Of a stretch of DNA of 64,000 bases, positions 33,878-41,772 are shown in pieces; the first letter of the stretch is position 1; every line of letters starts with the position of its first letter. The stretch covers positions 124,001-188,000 of the forward strand of contig NZ_ATVM01000002.1 in NCBI RefSeq assembly GCF_000420725.1. The letters run 5' to 3'. Under the pieces are notes generated by a model. The model was not told the DNA's origin, made no database searches, and saw only the letters and a list, made by a program, of their open reading frames with translations. The translations under genes and the position numbers were made by a program. Source of the DNA: Marinococcus halotolerans DSM 16375. Its GTDB lineage: Bacteria > Bacillota > Bacilli > Bacillales > Marinococcaceae.

Positions 33878-34501
33878 GTGAAAAAGAAATTACTATTAAG
33901 CACTATTTTTGCAATTATGGCTACAATCTTTATTTTCGCTTCACCGAACACCACTAAGGCATCTATGCTTGAAATGGAAGCACAGGGACCGGAAGTAACG
34001 GCGCTTCAGCAGGATTTAATACAGATGGGCTACTTACATACGAATGCGACCGGCTATTACGGCACAGCAACCTCACAGGCAGTACAGCAGTTTCAAACTG
34101 ATTTTGGTTTAATCGTGGACGGTGCGGCGGGTCCGCAGACAACCAGCCGCATAGATGAAGTTACATCAGTGGCTAAGGCGGTCTACGGGGAAGCCCGCGG
34201 GGAATCATTTGAAGGGCAGATAGGGGTGGCAGCGGTTATTTTAAATCGTCTTGAATCTGCTGAATTTCCCAATAACGTAAACGGCGTCATTCAACAGCAG
34301 AATGCTTTTACCGCAGTAGCTGACGGCCAGTACAGTATGACACCGGACCAGACAGCGTATGAAGCGGTCAAGCAGGCATGGAATGGCTATGACCCGTCCC
34401 GTGGTTCGATGTATTATTACAACCCGGAGGATGTAACCTCTGACTGGATCTGGACCCGGACGCCGAATTTATCCATTGGCCAGCACGTTTTTGCAAGCTG
34501 A
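33878..34501 (+). CDS. Cell-wall hydrolase, SleB-type with peptidoglycan-binding domain
   Basis: A 207-residue exported protein. Signal peptide to about residue 30 (ending TTKA), a PG_binding_1 domain (PEVTALQQDLIQMGYLHTNATGYYG), then a hydrolase_2/SleB-like domain: VAKAVYGEARGESFEGQIGVAAVILNR with the catalytic Glu, NAFTAVADGQY and ending IWTRTPNLSIGQHVFA. SleB and CwlJ cut spore cortex; vegetative homologues also exist. No YpeB-like partner follows, so a spore role is not certain. GTG start after GGAGGTG. Terminator follows. Confidence 0.87.
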   Translation: MKKKLLLSTIFAIMATIFIFASPNTTKASMLEMEAQGPEVTALQQDLIQMGYLHTNATGYYGTATSQAVQQFQTDFGLIVDGAAGPQTTSRIDEVTSVAKAVYGEARGESFEGQIGVAAVILNRLESAEFPNNVNGVIQQQNAFTAVADGQYSMTPDQTAYEAVKQAWNGYDPSRGSMYYYNPEDVTSDWIWTRTPNLSIGQHVFAS

Positions 34502-34515
34502 TAATGAAAAGCGAG

Positions 34516-34542
34516 GAACCTGCCGGGGGCAGGTTCTTTTTT
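34516..34542 (+). terminator. Terminator of the SleB-type gene
   Basis: Stem gaacctgcc (34516-34524) with ggcaggttc (34528-34536), loop ggg, then T6. Confidence 0.9.
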
Positions 34543-34611
34543 CGTGCCTGGATAAATATGATACGATAAATGATCATAAGTATGGATTTGGAAGGTGCCA
34601 GGAGGAAAAGA

Positions 34612-35082
34612 ATGAAAGACATAACAGAAGCAGGACCGTCAGAAGCAGCCCTGATTAACGCCATTATGTATGAAGCGTTCTGGGAGTACCGGGACGAATC
34701 GCCTCCGTCAGGAGCTATTCAGGAAACCACAGAGGCGATTCAGGCCGAAATGGAGCAGGGAGAACGAGCCGCCGTCTGGTGGATGAACGGGGAAGCGGCC
34801 GCGATGATCCGCTTCCGGCCAGAGGAGAATTATATGTACTTCCACCGTCTTTCGGTTCGTCCGTCCTACCGCGGTCACGGGGCTGCCGCAGCACTTGTCC
34901 GCTGGGTAGAGGAAGCTGCAGCAGAAGAACAGTTTGAAGGAGTTTATTGTAAAGTACGGGCGTCGACGCCGCAAAACGTCCGTATGTATCAGCGGATGGG
35001 CTACGAAACGGTAAGGGAGTATACTGCAGAAAAAGAAGGGCTGCCGCCATTTGGCGTCGTAGTTATGGCCAAGCTGCTGTAA
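34612..35082 (+). CDS. GNAT-family N-acetyltransferase
   Basis: A 156-residue acetyltransferase. YFHRLSVRPSYRGHGAAAALVRWVEEAA contains the acetyl-CoA binding motif A (RGHGAAAAL), and NVRMYQRMGYETVREYT is motif B. Substrate unknown. ATG 34612 with GGAGG 6 nt upstream, preferred over a longer frame from 34570. Monocistronic. Confidence 0.85.
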   Translation: MKDITEAGPSEAALINAIMYEAFWEYRDESPPSGAIQETTEAIQAEMEQGERAAVWWMNGEAAAMIRFRPEENYMYFHRLSVRPSYRGHGAAAALVRWVEEAAAEEQFEGVYCKVRASTPQNVRMYQRMGYETVREYTAEKEGLPPFGVVVMAKLL

Positions 35083-35126
35083 CGAATGAAAGACGGAGCG
35101 CTAAGACCTCCATCAAGGAATACAAA

Positions 35127-35165
35127 ACAGGGACTGCCCCGGAAAAGGACAGTCCCTGTTTTTTG
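35127..35165. terminator. Terminator between the GNAT gene and the small minus-strand gene
   Basis: Arms acagggactg (35127-35136) and cagtccctgt (35150-35159), 13-nt loop, with A tract before and T6 after. Confidence 0.88.
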
Positions 35166-35191
35166 CTGTTATTTTAAAGCAAACTTTTCGT

Positions 35192-35392
35192 TTAGACAGC
35201 TGAGCGTTCGACTTCTCCCTTACGAAGAATAACGCGTGGATAAGGAAATTCTTCCTCCTGGCCGGCGAACGGGTAATGAACGTATTCGACACAAATTGTG
35301 CGTTCATACTCCGCGATCATCCTGCACTCTTTTCCATCAAAATACAAAAGTTCGTCTTTATCAAATATTTTTACGTCTTTTTCCTGTTCCAC
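35192..35392 (-). CDS. Small conserved-looking protein, unknown function
   Basis: A 66-residue soluble, charged protein (EQEKDVKIFDKDELLYFDGK then CRMIAEYERTICVEYVHYPF). I do not recognise a family. It looks real: GGAGG is 7 nt before GTG 35392, codon use is like its neighbours and it ends at a shared terminator. A TTG two codons earlier overlaps the binding site and is rejected. It might be a small beta-sheet protein; no neighbour gives a clue. Confidence 0.6.
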   Translation of the reverse strand: MEQEKDVKIFDKDELLYFDGKECRMIAEYERTICVEYVHYPFAGQEEEFPYPRVILRKGEVERSAV

Positions 35393-35497
35393 TTCCAAAC
35401 CTCCTTACCCCTCTCTATATAGAGTAATCAATTTTAGAGCAGGTAGCAAGGTAATAAAAGGAAACAGAACAAATTCAGCGTCAAATTTCCGGAGAAA

Positions 35498-36949
35498 TTA
35501 CAATGGATAAGGGCGGTCCTGCGCCTGTACGCTGATCCACTGCTCGGTCGTAAATTCATCTAAAACCCATTCGCCGTTAAAGCGTCCGATGCCGGATTGC
35601 TTCTCGCCGCCAAATGGCAGGTGGGCTTCATCGTTTACGGACTGGTCATTTACGTGAACCATGCCGGAATTAATACGGCGAGCTGCCTGCATGCCCCGGT
35701 AACGATCCTGCGTGAAGACCGAGCCGCTCAGGCCGTAAGGAGAATCGTTGGCAATGCGGATGGCTTCGTCCTCGCTCGATGCCCGGAGTAATGTTGCGAC
35801 AGGGCCGAAGACTTCATCCTTTGCTGCCGGCATGTCGTTAGTTACTTCGGAAAGAACGACGGGCGGTATAACCTGGCCGTTAATTTCAAACTCTGTCTGA
35901 AGTTTACCTCCGGCATCAATCGTGCCCTGAACCAGTTTTTCTATATTTTTGACCTGTTCTTCATTAATGATCGGGCCGACAATGACGTTTTCGTCAGAAG
36001 GGTCACCAGCTTTTAGCGTTTTCGCCACGCGGGTGAATTCTTCGACAAATTCATCGTAAATGTCATCGTGAATAATCACGCGGTTCAATGCGAGACAAAT
36101 CTGTCCCTGGTGAAGGAAGGAACCGAACACTGCTGCTTTGGCAGCCTTTTTCACCTCGGCGTCCTGAAGAACAACCATGGCATTGTTGCCGCCAAGCTCA
36201 AGTGCGGTTTCTTTTAAGTTCTGCGCCGCGAGCTCGGCAATGTGCGTGCCGACTTCGGTGGATCCGGTGAACGATAACAGAGCCGGAACTTCATGAGTAA
36301 CGAACGCATCGCCAATTTCAGAGCCGCGTCCGGCTGTGACGTGAATTACGCCTGCCGGAAACCCGGCTTCTTCAAACAAGGCTGCAATCAGCAGTCCGGA
36401 TGTAGCCGGTGTGTCGGATGCCGGTTTAACTACGACAGTATTACCTGTTGCCACTGCCGGCGCAATTGTTCTCATTGCGAGGTGGAACGGGAAGTTCCAT
36501 GGGCCGATAACTCCAATAACTCCTTTGCCCGAACGGAAGGTGTAGTTTTCTTTGCCGGGCGTATTCGAAGGAGCGGTCGTTCCGTGAACCCGGTTAGGAA
36601 ATGAAGTGGATTCAAAAACAATGTTAGAAGCTGTATTGAATTCTGTTTCCGCCTTCAGTCGGCTGCTTCCGGATTCCTTGATCAGCCATTCCACGATGGT
36701 CTCCTTCTGGTTCTGCATGACATCATACAGACGATGGAGATACTGCTGTTTTTCAGCGGGGCTGTGGGCGTCCCACGTTTTTTGATAGTCATTGGCCGAC
36801 TGATACGCGCGGTCAAGATCATTGGCGTCTGCAGAAGCAATTGTTCCCAGTGATTCGCCGTTATAAGGATTAGTATTTTCGATTGTTTTGCTGGATGAGC
36901 CGCTCACCCAGGAGCCGTTAATATACTGCTTTGTAAAATCGGTATGCAT
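35498..36949 (-). CDS. NAD(P)-dependent aldehyde dehydrogenase
   Basis: A 483-residue ALDH. GVIGPWNFPFHLAMRTIAPA is the cofactor-binding start, VVKPASDTP and GSTEVGTHI follow, ELGGNNAMVVL has the general-base Glu, GQICLALNRV the catalytic Cys, and EVFGPVATLLRA the Glu-Phe-Gly-Pro motif. Similar to the benzaldehyde/vanillin-type dehydrogenases (YfmT-like) of bacilli. ATG 36949 follows AAAGGATGG. Stands alone; an EamA transporter is divergent. Confidence 0.88.
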   Translation of the reverse strand: MHTDFTKQYINGSWVSGSSSKTIENTNPYNGESLGTIASADANDLDRAYQSANDYQKTWDAHSPAEKQQYLHRLYDVMQNQKETIVEWLIKESGSSRLKAETEFNTASNIVFESTSFPNRVHGTTAPSNTPGKENYTFRSGKGVIGVIGPWNFPFHLAMRTIAPAVATGNTVVVKPASDTPATSGLLIAALFEEAGFPAGVIHVTAGRGSEIGDAFVTHEVPALLSFTGSTEVGTHIAELAAQNLKETALELGGNNAMVVLQDAEVKKAAKAAVFGSFLHQGQICLALNRVIIHDDIYDEFVEEFTRVAKTLKAGDPSDENVIVGPIINEEQVKNIEKLVQGTIDAGGKLQTEFEINGQVIPPVVLSEVTNDMPAAKDEVFGPVATLLRASSEDEAIRIANDSPYGLSGSVFTQDRYRGMQAARRINSGMVHVNDQSVNDEAHLPFGGEKQSGIGRFNGEWVLDEFTTEQWISVQAQDRPYPL

Positions 36950-37149
36950 AGCAACCATCCTTTCGTAATTACCGGTTAGGATCCGGTAGCAATGTATAAT
37001 ATACCTCGCGCTGTATTTTTTCAAACATTTAAGATCAGAAAAGGTCAATACTATTTAAGAATAATTAAAAATATATAGAAAGCCGGCGTAGAAATCTGAG
37101 ATGATAGCGGAGCTGGAGGAAAAAGATCCATATAAAGGGGGGAGCTGCT

Positions 37150-38103
37150 GTGAAACCATCCACTGCCTATTTATTTGCAGTCGCCGGCGCTTCGTTTTGG
37201 GGATTTACAGGATTGTTCGTACAGAACATGTACCGGTACAATATCGAGCCCGATCAGGTAGTAGCTCTGCGTATGGCCGGCTCGGCTCTGATCTTATTTC
37301 TGGCTGTAGCCCTGATCCGGCCGTATCTTCTAAAGGTCCGTTGGTATGATCTTCCGCACTTTATCGGGCTCGGCGTCGGCAGCATAGCTCTTTTTAACTG
37401 GTGTTATTTCACTGTTATGAACGAAGCCTCGCTTTCCATTGCCGTCGTGCTCCTCTACACCAGCCCGGTGTTTGTAGCGCTCATTTCAAGATTTGTGTTT
37501 AAAGAAAAAATAACAATGAATAAGCTGGCAGCTATTTTGCTTACGATCGCCGGCTGCGCGCTGGTGGCGGGTCTTCTTCCCGGAGGCGCGGGCGGAATGT
37601 CACTGTCGATTCTTATGATCGGCCTGCTTTCCGGTTTATGCTGTGGCCTGTACAGTATTCTCGGCAAATTTGTGACACCGAAATATCATTCCATTACAAT
37701 CACTGCCTACACCATGCTCGCCGGAGGGGTGGTAATGGTCCCTTTCAGCGGCCTTTTGGCAAATGAAGAAGCCATCCAGGAGCCGATGATGTGGATGTAC
37801 GGTCTTGGCGGAATTCTTCTTTCCACGATTGCTGCGTATATTCTGTTTACAATCGGGCTGAAATATATTGAGTCCGGCAAAGCGGCGATTTTATCCACCG
37901 TGGAGCCGATGGTGGCCATTGTGATCGGCGTATTCGCTTTTGGGGACAGGCTGAGCAGCTGGCAGGGGCTTGGCATCGTTCTTATTTTTTCGGCGGTCGT
38001 TCTATCCATTTATTCAAGACCGGGAAAGTTCCGGAAAAAGCGCGGGAACAGACGGAAGAGACCGCAAAACGAGTGGGAGAAGAAGCCTGGCGGAGACGTT
38101 TAA
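37150..38103 (+). CDS. EamA-family (DMT) transporter
   Basis: A 317-residue membrane protein made of two EamA repeats of five helices each: FAVAGASFWGFTGLFVQNMYR starts the first, ILLTIAGCALVAGLL sits midway and STVEPMVAIVIGVFAFGDRLS is in the second. The last 30 residues are very basic (RPGKFRKKRGNRRKRPQNEW), a cytosolic tail. Substrate unknown. GTG start after GGGGGGAG. A NAD(P)-binding gene follows 43 nt downstream. Confidence 0.85.
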   Translation: MKPSTAYLFAVAGASFWGFTGLFVQNMYRYNIEPDQVVALRMAGSALILFLAVALIRPYLLKVRWYDLPHFIGLGVGSIALFNWCYFTVMNEASLSIAVVLLYTSPVFVALISRFVFKEKITMNKLAAILLTIAGCALVAGLLPGGAGGMSLSILMIGLLSGLCCGLYSILGKFVTPKYHSITITAYTMLAGGVVMVPFSGLLANEEAIQEPMMWMYGLGGILLSTIAAYILFTIGLKYIESGKAAILSTVEPMVAIVIGVFAFGDRLSSWQGLGIVLIFSAVVLSIYSRPGKFRKKRGNRRKRPQNEWEKKPGGDV

Positions 38104-38146
38104 ACTGAAGACTGCAGGGAACAAATGTAAAAAAGGAGGCATTAAA

Positions 38147-38785
38147 ATGGATGTATTAGTCATAGGAGCGAACGGGCATACGGGACGTCTGCTGGTTGAA
38201 CAGCTCGCAGCCCATCCGGAGCATACTCCGCATGCTATGGTACGTGCAGTCTCCCAGGCCGATGAGCTTAAAAAACTGGGGGCGTCATCCACGATTCTTG
38301 CAGACCTTGAAGAAAACCCGGCGTCCGCTTTAAAGGGCATGGACGCGGTTATGTTTGCTGCCGGCTCGGGATCTTCAACCGGACCCGAAAAAACGGTGAG
38401 CGTAGATCAGCAGGGAGCGAAGAAAACGATTGATGCAGCAAGAGTCCAGGACGTGCAGCACTACGTTATGCTCAGCGGTATCGGTGTTGACAACCCGCAG
38501 GGGTCTATTAAGCATTACGCAGAAGCAAAGCTGAATGCAGACAAGCATCTGCAGAGCAGCGGGCTGCCGTACACGATTGTCCGTCCGGGAAGGCTTACGT
38601 TTGATAAAGGTACAGGGAAAATCGAGCTTGCAGAAAAGCTCTCCAGCCCTGAACAAAGAGATATTTCCAGAGAGGACGTTGCCCGCACGATGATCGCCGC
38701 CCTCGACATTGAAAACGCCAGGGGGCAGACGGTCGAACTGCTTGCAGGAGAGATGGATATTCACGAGGCCTGGAAGGCTTTATAA
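38147..38785 (+). CDS. Atypical SDR, NAD(P)H-binding protein (YhfK-like)
   Basis: A 212-residue NAD(P)-binding protein. VLVIGANGHTGRLLVEQL is the nucleotide loop (GxxGxTG), FAAGSGSSTGPEKTVSVDQQG and YVMLSGIGVDNP are marks of the NmrA/YwnB/YhfK atypical SDR group, YTIVRPGRLT precedes the substrate part. Probably a redox sensor or quinone/flavin reductase; YhfK-like proteins in bacilli are stress-induced. Strong AAAAGGAGG. May be read together with the EamA gene. Confidence 0.85.
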   Translation: MDVLVIGANGHTGRLLVEQLAAHPEHTPHAMVRAVSQADELKKLGASSTILADLEENPASALKGMDAVMFAAGSGSSTGPEKTVSVDQQGAKKTIDAARVQDVQHYVMLSGIGVDNPQGSIKHYAEAKLNADKHLQSSGLPYTIVRPGRLTFDKGTGKIELAEKLSSPEQRDISREDVARTMIAALDIENARGQTVELLAGEMDIHEAWKAL

Positions 38786-38789
38786 AAAT

Positions 38790-38828
38790 AGATCCCGCCG
38801 GTACGGATGCCGGCGGGATCTATTTTCT
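38790..38828. terminator. Bidirectional terminator
   Basis: Long stem agatcccgccgg (38790-38801) with ccggcgggatct (38810-38821), 8-nt loop. It lies between convergent genes. Confidence 0.85.
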
Positions 38829-38830
38829 GC

Positions 38831-39259
38831 TTAAGAAGAAAAATCGATTTCCTCAGGAGTATCTCCTTTAGAATTCATCAGGCGGATAGAGTCCGGCTGG
38901 ATTTCGAGGACAATATATTCTGGGTTGTCAGGGGAGCCGAGCCAGGATTGTACGCTGTCTGTCCAAACCTTTTCTTTCGTTTCCTGATCATGACGGATTA
39001 CTGCTTTGCCGGAAATTTCAACAAACGCGTCTCCGTATCCTTCACCATCGTAGCCAAGCAGAATGTGAACGTTGGAATTCTTTTCGATTTCTTCCGCCTT
39101 GTGGGTTTTGCTGCTCGTTGGTGTAAGAAGAGTAAAATTTTCATTGTAGAATGTCATGTAACGGGAATGGGGCTTGTTGCCCTCAATCGTCGCAAGGACG
39201 CCTACTTTGTTGCTGTCAATAATATCTAGTGCGTATCTTTGTGCTTCTTTTTTATCCAT
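38831..39259 (-). CDS. Pyridoxamine-phosphate-oxidase-fold stress protein (GSP26/YdaG-like)
   Basis: A 142-residue split-barrel flavin-binding protein. VGVLATIEGNKPHSRYMTFY, LTPTSSKTHKAEEIEKNSNVHILLGY and FVEISGKAVI follow the general stress protein 26 pattern. YdaG in Bacillus subtilis is a sigma-B stress protein; a perfect GTTTAA -35 and near -10 are present upstream, so the same control is likely. A Fur-like box overlaps its leader. RBS AAAGGAAGGA. Divergent from a manganese catalase that has a similar promoter. Confidence 0.85.
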   Translation of the reverse strand: MDKKEAQRYALDIIDSNKVGVLATIEGNKPHSRYMTFYNENFTLLTPTSSKTHKAEEIEKNSNVHILLGYDGEGYGDAFVEISGKAVIRHDQETKEKVWTDSVQSWLGSPDNPEYIVLEIQPDSIRLMNSKGDTPEEIDFSS

Positions 39260-39280
39260 GGATAATCCTTCCTTTCGTAA

Positions 39281-39295
39281 TGAAACTAATTATCA
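39281..39295. promoter_or_regulatory. Fur/PerR-like box
   Basis: On the minus strand TGATAATTAGTTTCA matches the 7-1-7 Fur consensus TGATAATNATTATCA at 12 of 14 positions. It lies between the sigma-B-like -10 and the start codon of the PPOX-fold gene. Confidence 0.4.
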
Positions 39296-39297
39296 TT

Positions 39298-39323
39298 ATT
39301 CCTGCCGTTACGTACTTTTAAAC
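39298..39323 (-). promoter_or_regulatory. Sigma-B-like promoter of the PPOX-fold stress gene
   Basis: Minus strand: perfect GTTTAA (39323-39318), 14 nt, AGGAAT (39303-39298). The spacing is canonical and the gene family is sigma-B-controlled in Bacillus subtilis. Confidence 0.65.
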
Positions 39324-39412
39324 ATGGGTTCAAAGCCGGAAAAATAGGATTTTTTATAATCAATATGAATTGTATGAAAAGAATGAATATTGTTAATATA
39401 AAAAAATCGGGC

Positions 39413-39438
39413 GTTTGTTTTATAAGGAGAGCGGTAAT
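39413..39438 (+). promoter_or_regulatory. Sigma-B-like promoter of the manganese catalase gene
   Basis: GTTTGT (39413-39418), 14 nt, GGTAAT (39433-39438): 4/6 and 4/6 to consensus with exact spacing, 55 nt before the start codon. YdbD, the Bacillus subtilis homologue, is a sigma-B gene. Confidence 0.45.
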
Positions 39439-39493
39439 AGGTAAGTGTATTTTGCTAGCGAAATACGAATTTAAACCTATAGGAGGAATCATT

Positions 39494-40414
39494 GTGTTTA
39501 AGAGAATTGATAAACTGCAGATCGACCTCCCAACGCCCAGTAATCCAGACGCTAACTCAGCCAACGTCGTACAGGAGCTTTTAGGTGGAAAATTCGGTGA
39601 AATGTCAACGCTCAATAACTATTTATTCCAGTCGTTTAATTTTCGCAGCAAAAAGCAGCTACGCCCCTTTTACGATTTAGTCGCAAGCATTACAGCCGAG
39701 GAACTCGGACACGTAGAGCTGGTTGCCAATACAATAAATTTATGCCTGCAGGGTTCCACAAGCCAAAGTGGCCAGGACCCGGCCAACCCGGACAGTACAC
39801 CGCTCAGTGAAGCCATGGATTCAAGAAATCCGCAAAGCTTCATTTTTGCCGGACAGAATTCTGTACCGAAGGATTCGATGGGAGCACCGTGGACAGGGGA
39901 CAACGTCTTTACAAGCGGTAACCTCGTCAACGACCTGCTTCATAACTTTTACCTCGAATGCGGAGCAAGAACGCATAAGATGCGGGTTTATCAAATGACC
40001 GACAATGAAACCGCCCGTGAACTGTGCGGCTATCTGCTTGTGCGCGGCGGCGTGCACGTAGTAGCCTATGCTAAAGCGCTGGAGAAATTAACAGGCGTAG
40101 ATGTAACAAAAATGCTTCCGGTACCGGACCTTGATAACAGTAAGTATGATCATGCCCAGAAATATGAAGCGAAGGGAGCGCACCGTAAGCTCTATCGTTT
40201 CAGCGATAACGATTACACCATGCTTGACCGGATCTGGAACGGACCGACACCGGTCGGGCCGCCGGGCGAACTCGAGGTAGTCAGCGACATGCCGACACCG
40301 GAGGGCGGGGAAATTCCGAACCTCGACCACATTCCGGAGGAATTCGCGCCGGGATTTGACGAGCAGCAGTTCCGGGAAATGTCGAAAAAATTGAACTACG
40401 AAGCAGGACTTTAA
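39494..40414 (+). CDS. Manganese catalase
   Basis: A 306-residue non-haem catalase (family of YdbD/KatY). Four-helix-bundle manganese ligands are in ASITAEELGHVELVANTINL (Glu and His) and HNFYLECGARTHKMRVYQ (Glu, His). LVRGGVHVVAYAKALEKLTG precedes the long C-terminal wrap. It breaks down hydrogen peroxide in the cytosol. The GTG at 39494 follows AGGAGG by 8 nt; a longer open frame from 39365 lacks such a site. Ends at a strong palindromic terminator. Confidence 0.92.
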   Translation: MFKRIDKLQIDLPTPSNPDANSANVVQELLGGKFGEMSTLNNYLFQSFNFRSKKQLRPFYDLVASITAEELGHVELVANTINLCLQGSTSQSGQDPANPDSTPLSEAMDSRNPQSFIFAGQNSVPKDSMGAPWTGDNVFTSGNLVNDLLHNFYLECGARTHKMRVYQMTDNETARELCGYLLVRGGVHVVAYAKALEKLTGVDVTKMLPVPDLDNSKYDHAQKYEAKGAHRKLYRFSDNDYTMLDRIWNGPTPVGPPGELEVVSDMPTPEGGEIPNLDHIPEEFAPGFDEQQFREMSKKLNYEAGL

Positions 40415-40435
40415 ATACCGGATTGCGAAACAAGC

Positions 40436-40462
40436 AAGCACCGCCAGCTGGCGGTGCTTTTG
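40436..40462 (+). terminator. Terminator of the manganese catalase gene
   Basis: Arms aagcaccgccag and ctggcggtgctt (40436-40459) are a perfect palindrome, followed by T4. Confidence 0.85.
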
Positions 40463-40504
40463 GTTTGAATAAACATACAGCCGCAGAAAGAAAGGAAGCA
40501 GCAG

Positions 40505-41425
40505 ATGAAAATACCAGTAATTATGGATATGGACCCGGGACACGACGACGTAATTGCATTATTTCTTGCAGCCGGCCACCCGGACATGGAGATCCGGGCT
40601 GTGACGACTGTTTCAGGCAATGCTGATATAGGAAAAACAACAAGAAATGCGTTAGTGGCCGCTGATACTGCAGGCCTGAACAGAGTGCCGGTGGCAGAAG
40701 GGGCAGCAAGACCCCTGATCCGCATGCCGGAGCACGCTCCTTCTATTCACGGTGAGTCCGGCCTTGACGGACCAGAGCTTCCAGTGCCGACACATACGGT
40801 GGAGGAAAGACATGCGGTGGATGTGATGGAAGAGATACTGCTTCAGTCAGAGGAAGAGATTACCGTTATTGCCACTGGCCCGTTAACGAATCTTGCGATG
40901 TTATGCCGGAAGAACCCGAAGGCGGCTGGCCGCATCCGCCACCTGTCGATTATGGGCGGCGGAACGTTTGGCAATTGGACGCCTGCGGCAGAGTTTAATA
41001 TTTATGCAGATGCAGAAGCAGCAGAAATCGTTTTTGCGAGCGGCATCCCAATCACGATGTGCGGCCTCGATGTTACTCATCAGGCGTTATCTTCCGAGGC
41101 TGTAGTGGAACGGATTAAAGAGATACCGACAATGGCAGCCCAGTTTACGTATGAACTGCTTGATCACTTCCAGCGTGCCTATGAGGAGCGTTTTCAGCTG
41201 GCACTTCCTCCGGTCCACGATCCCTGCGCAGTAGCGGTGTGCCTGCAGCCGTCCCTGTTTACATTTGAATCGGCCGAGGTAAAGGTGGAAACAGCAGGAA
41301 AGCATACGTACGGGGAAACAGTTATTGATGCTTCCGTGGCAGAAGGATCGGTGCAGGTTGCAGTAGAAATCAATAATGATAAATTTTGGGATTTAATCGT
41401 ACAATCGCTTAAAAATCTGCCATAA
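40505..41425 (+). CDS. Inosine-uridine preferring nucleoside hydrolase
   Basis: A 306-residue IunH/Rih-type enzyme. VIMDMDPGHDDVIALFLAAGHP is the calcium-binding Asp cluster, VTTVSGNADIGKTTRNAL and TVIATGPLTNLAMLCR follow, and VHDPCAVAV near 240 carries the catalytic His and last Asp. It splits ribonucleosides into base and ribose for purine/pyrimidine salvage. RBS GAAAGGAAG. Single gene. Confidence 0.92.
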   Translation: MKIPVIMDMDPGHDDVIALFLAAGHPDMEIRAVTTVSGNADIGKTTRNALVAADTAGLNRVPVAEGAARPLIRMPEHAPSIHGESGLDGPELPVPTHTVEERHAVDVMEEILLQSEEEITVIATGPLTNLAMLCRKNPKAAGRIRHLSIMGGGTFGNWTPAAEFNIYADAEAAEIVFASGIPITMCGLDVTHQALSSEAVVERIKEIPTMAAQFTYELLDHFQRAYEERFQLALPPVHDPCAVAVCLQPSLFTFESAEVKVETAGKHTYGETVIDASVAEGSVQVAVEINNDKFWDLIVQSLKNLP

Positions 41426-41482
41426 TGGAAATAGAAAAGTAAGCGTTATAATTATAGAGACAAGGGAGCAGGAGGGACGAAT

Positions 41483-41725
41483 ATGGGTTTTTCTGTAGAA
41501 ATGAACTGGGAAATCATTACGAATAAGCAGGCCGAGCGCCTCGATGAAAAAAATTTCCGGCTGATCAAAGATAATTATCAAATGTTTCCGCTCGATCACC
41601 CGCTTCCCATTCACACCTTTGCTGAAAAAGTGCCGTTTGGCAAGGCGGTTATACACCGGGTGGAGTGGGAATCCCACCGCACCACAATTGAATACGAGCT
41701 TGTGTCCTTAACCTCGGTCAACTAA
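41483..41725 (+). CDS. DUF2584-family small protein
   Basis: An 80-residue protein, whole length matching the Bacillaceae DUF2584 family: EMNWEIITNKQAERLDEKNF at the start, LDHPLPIHT in the middle and VEWESHRTTIEYELVSLTSVN at the end. Function unknown. Start ATG after GGAGCAGGAGGGACGA. Convergent with the dioxygenase gene through a shared terminator. Confidence 0.75.
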   Translation: MGFSVEMNWEIITNKQAERLDEKNFRLIKDNYQMFPLDHPLPIHTFAEKVPFGKAVIHRVEWESHRTTIEYELVSLTSVN

Positions 41726-41739
41726 GCAGATAAATAGTG

Positions 41740-41771
41740 AACCCCCGGCGCAGCAGGCACCGGGGGTTTGA
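41740..41771. terminator. Bidirectional terminator
   Basis: Stem aacccccgg (41740-41748) with ccgggggtt (41760-41768), 11-nt loop. Confidence 0.8.
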
Positions 41772-41772
41772 T

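Noticed and set aside
39365-39493. N-terminal extension of manganese catalase from 39365
   Set aside because: AGGAGG sits right before GTG 39494, the family starts at FKRIDKLQ, and the extension region holds the promoter.
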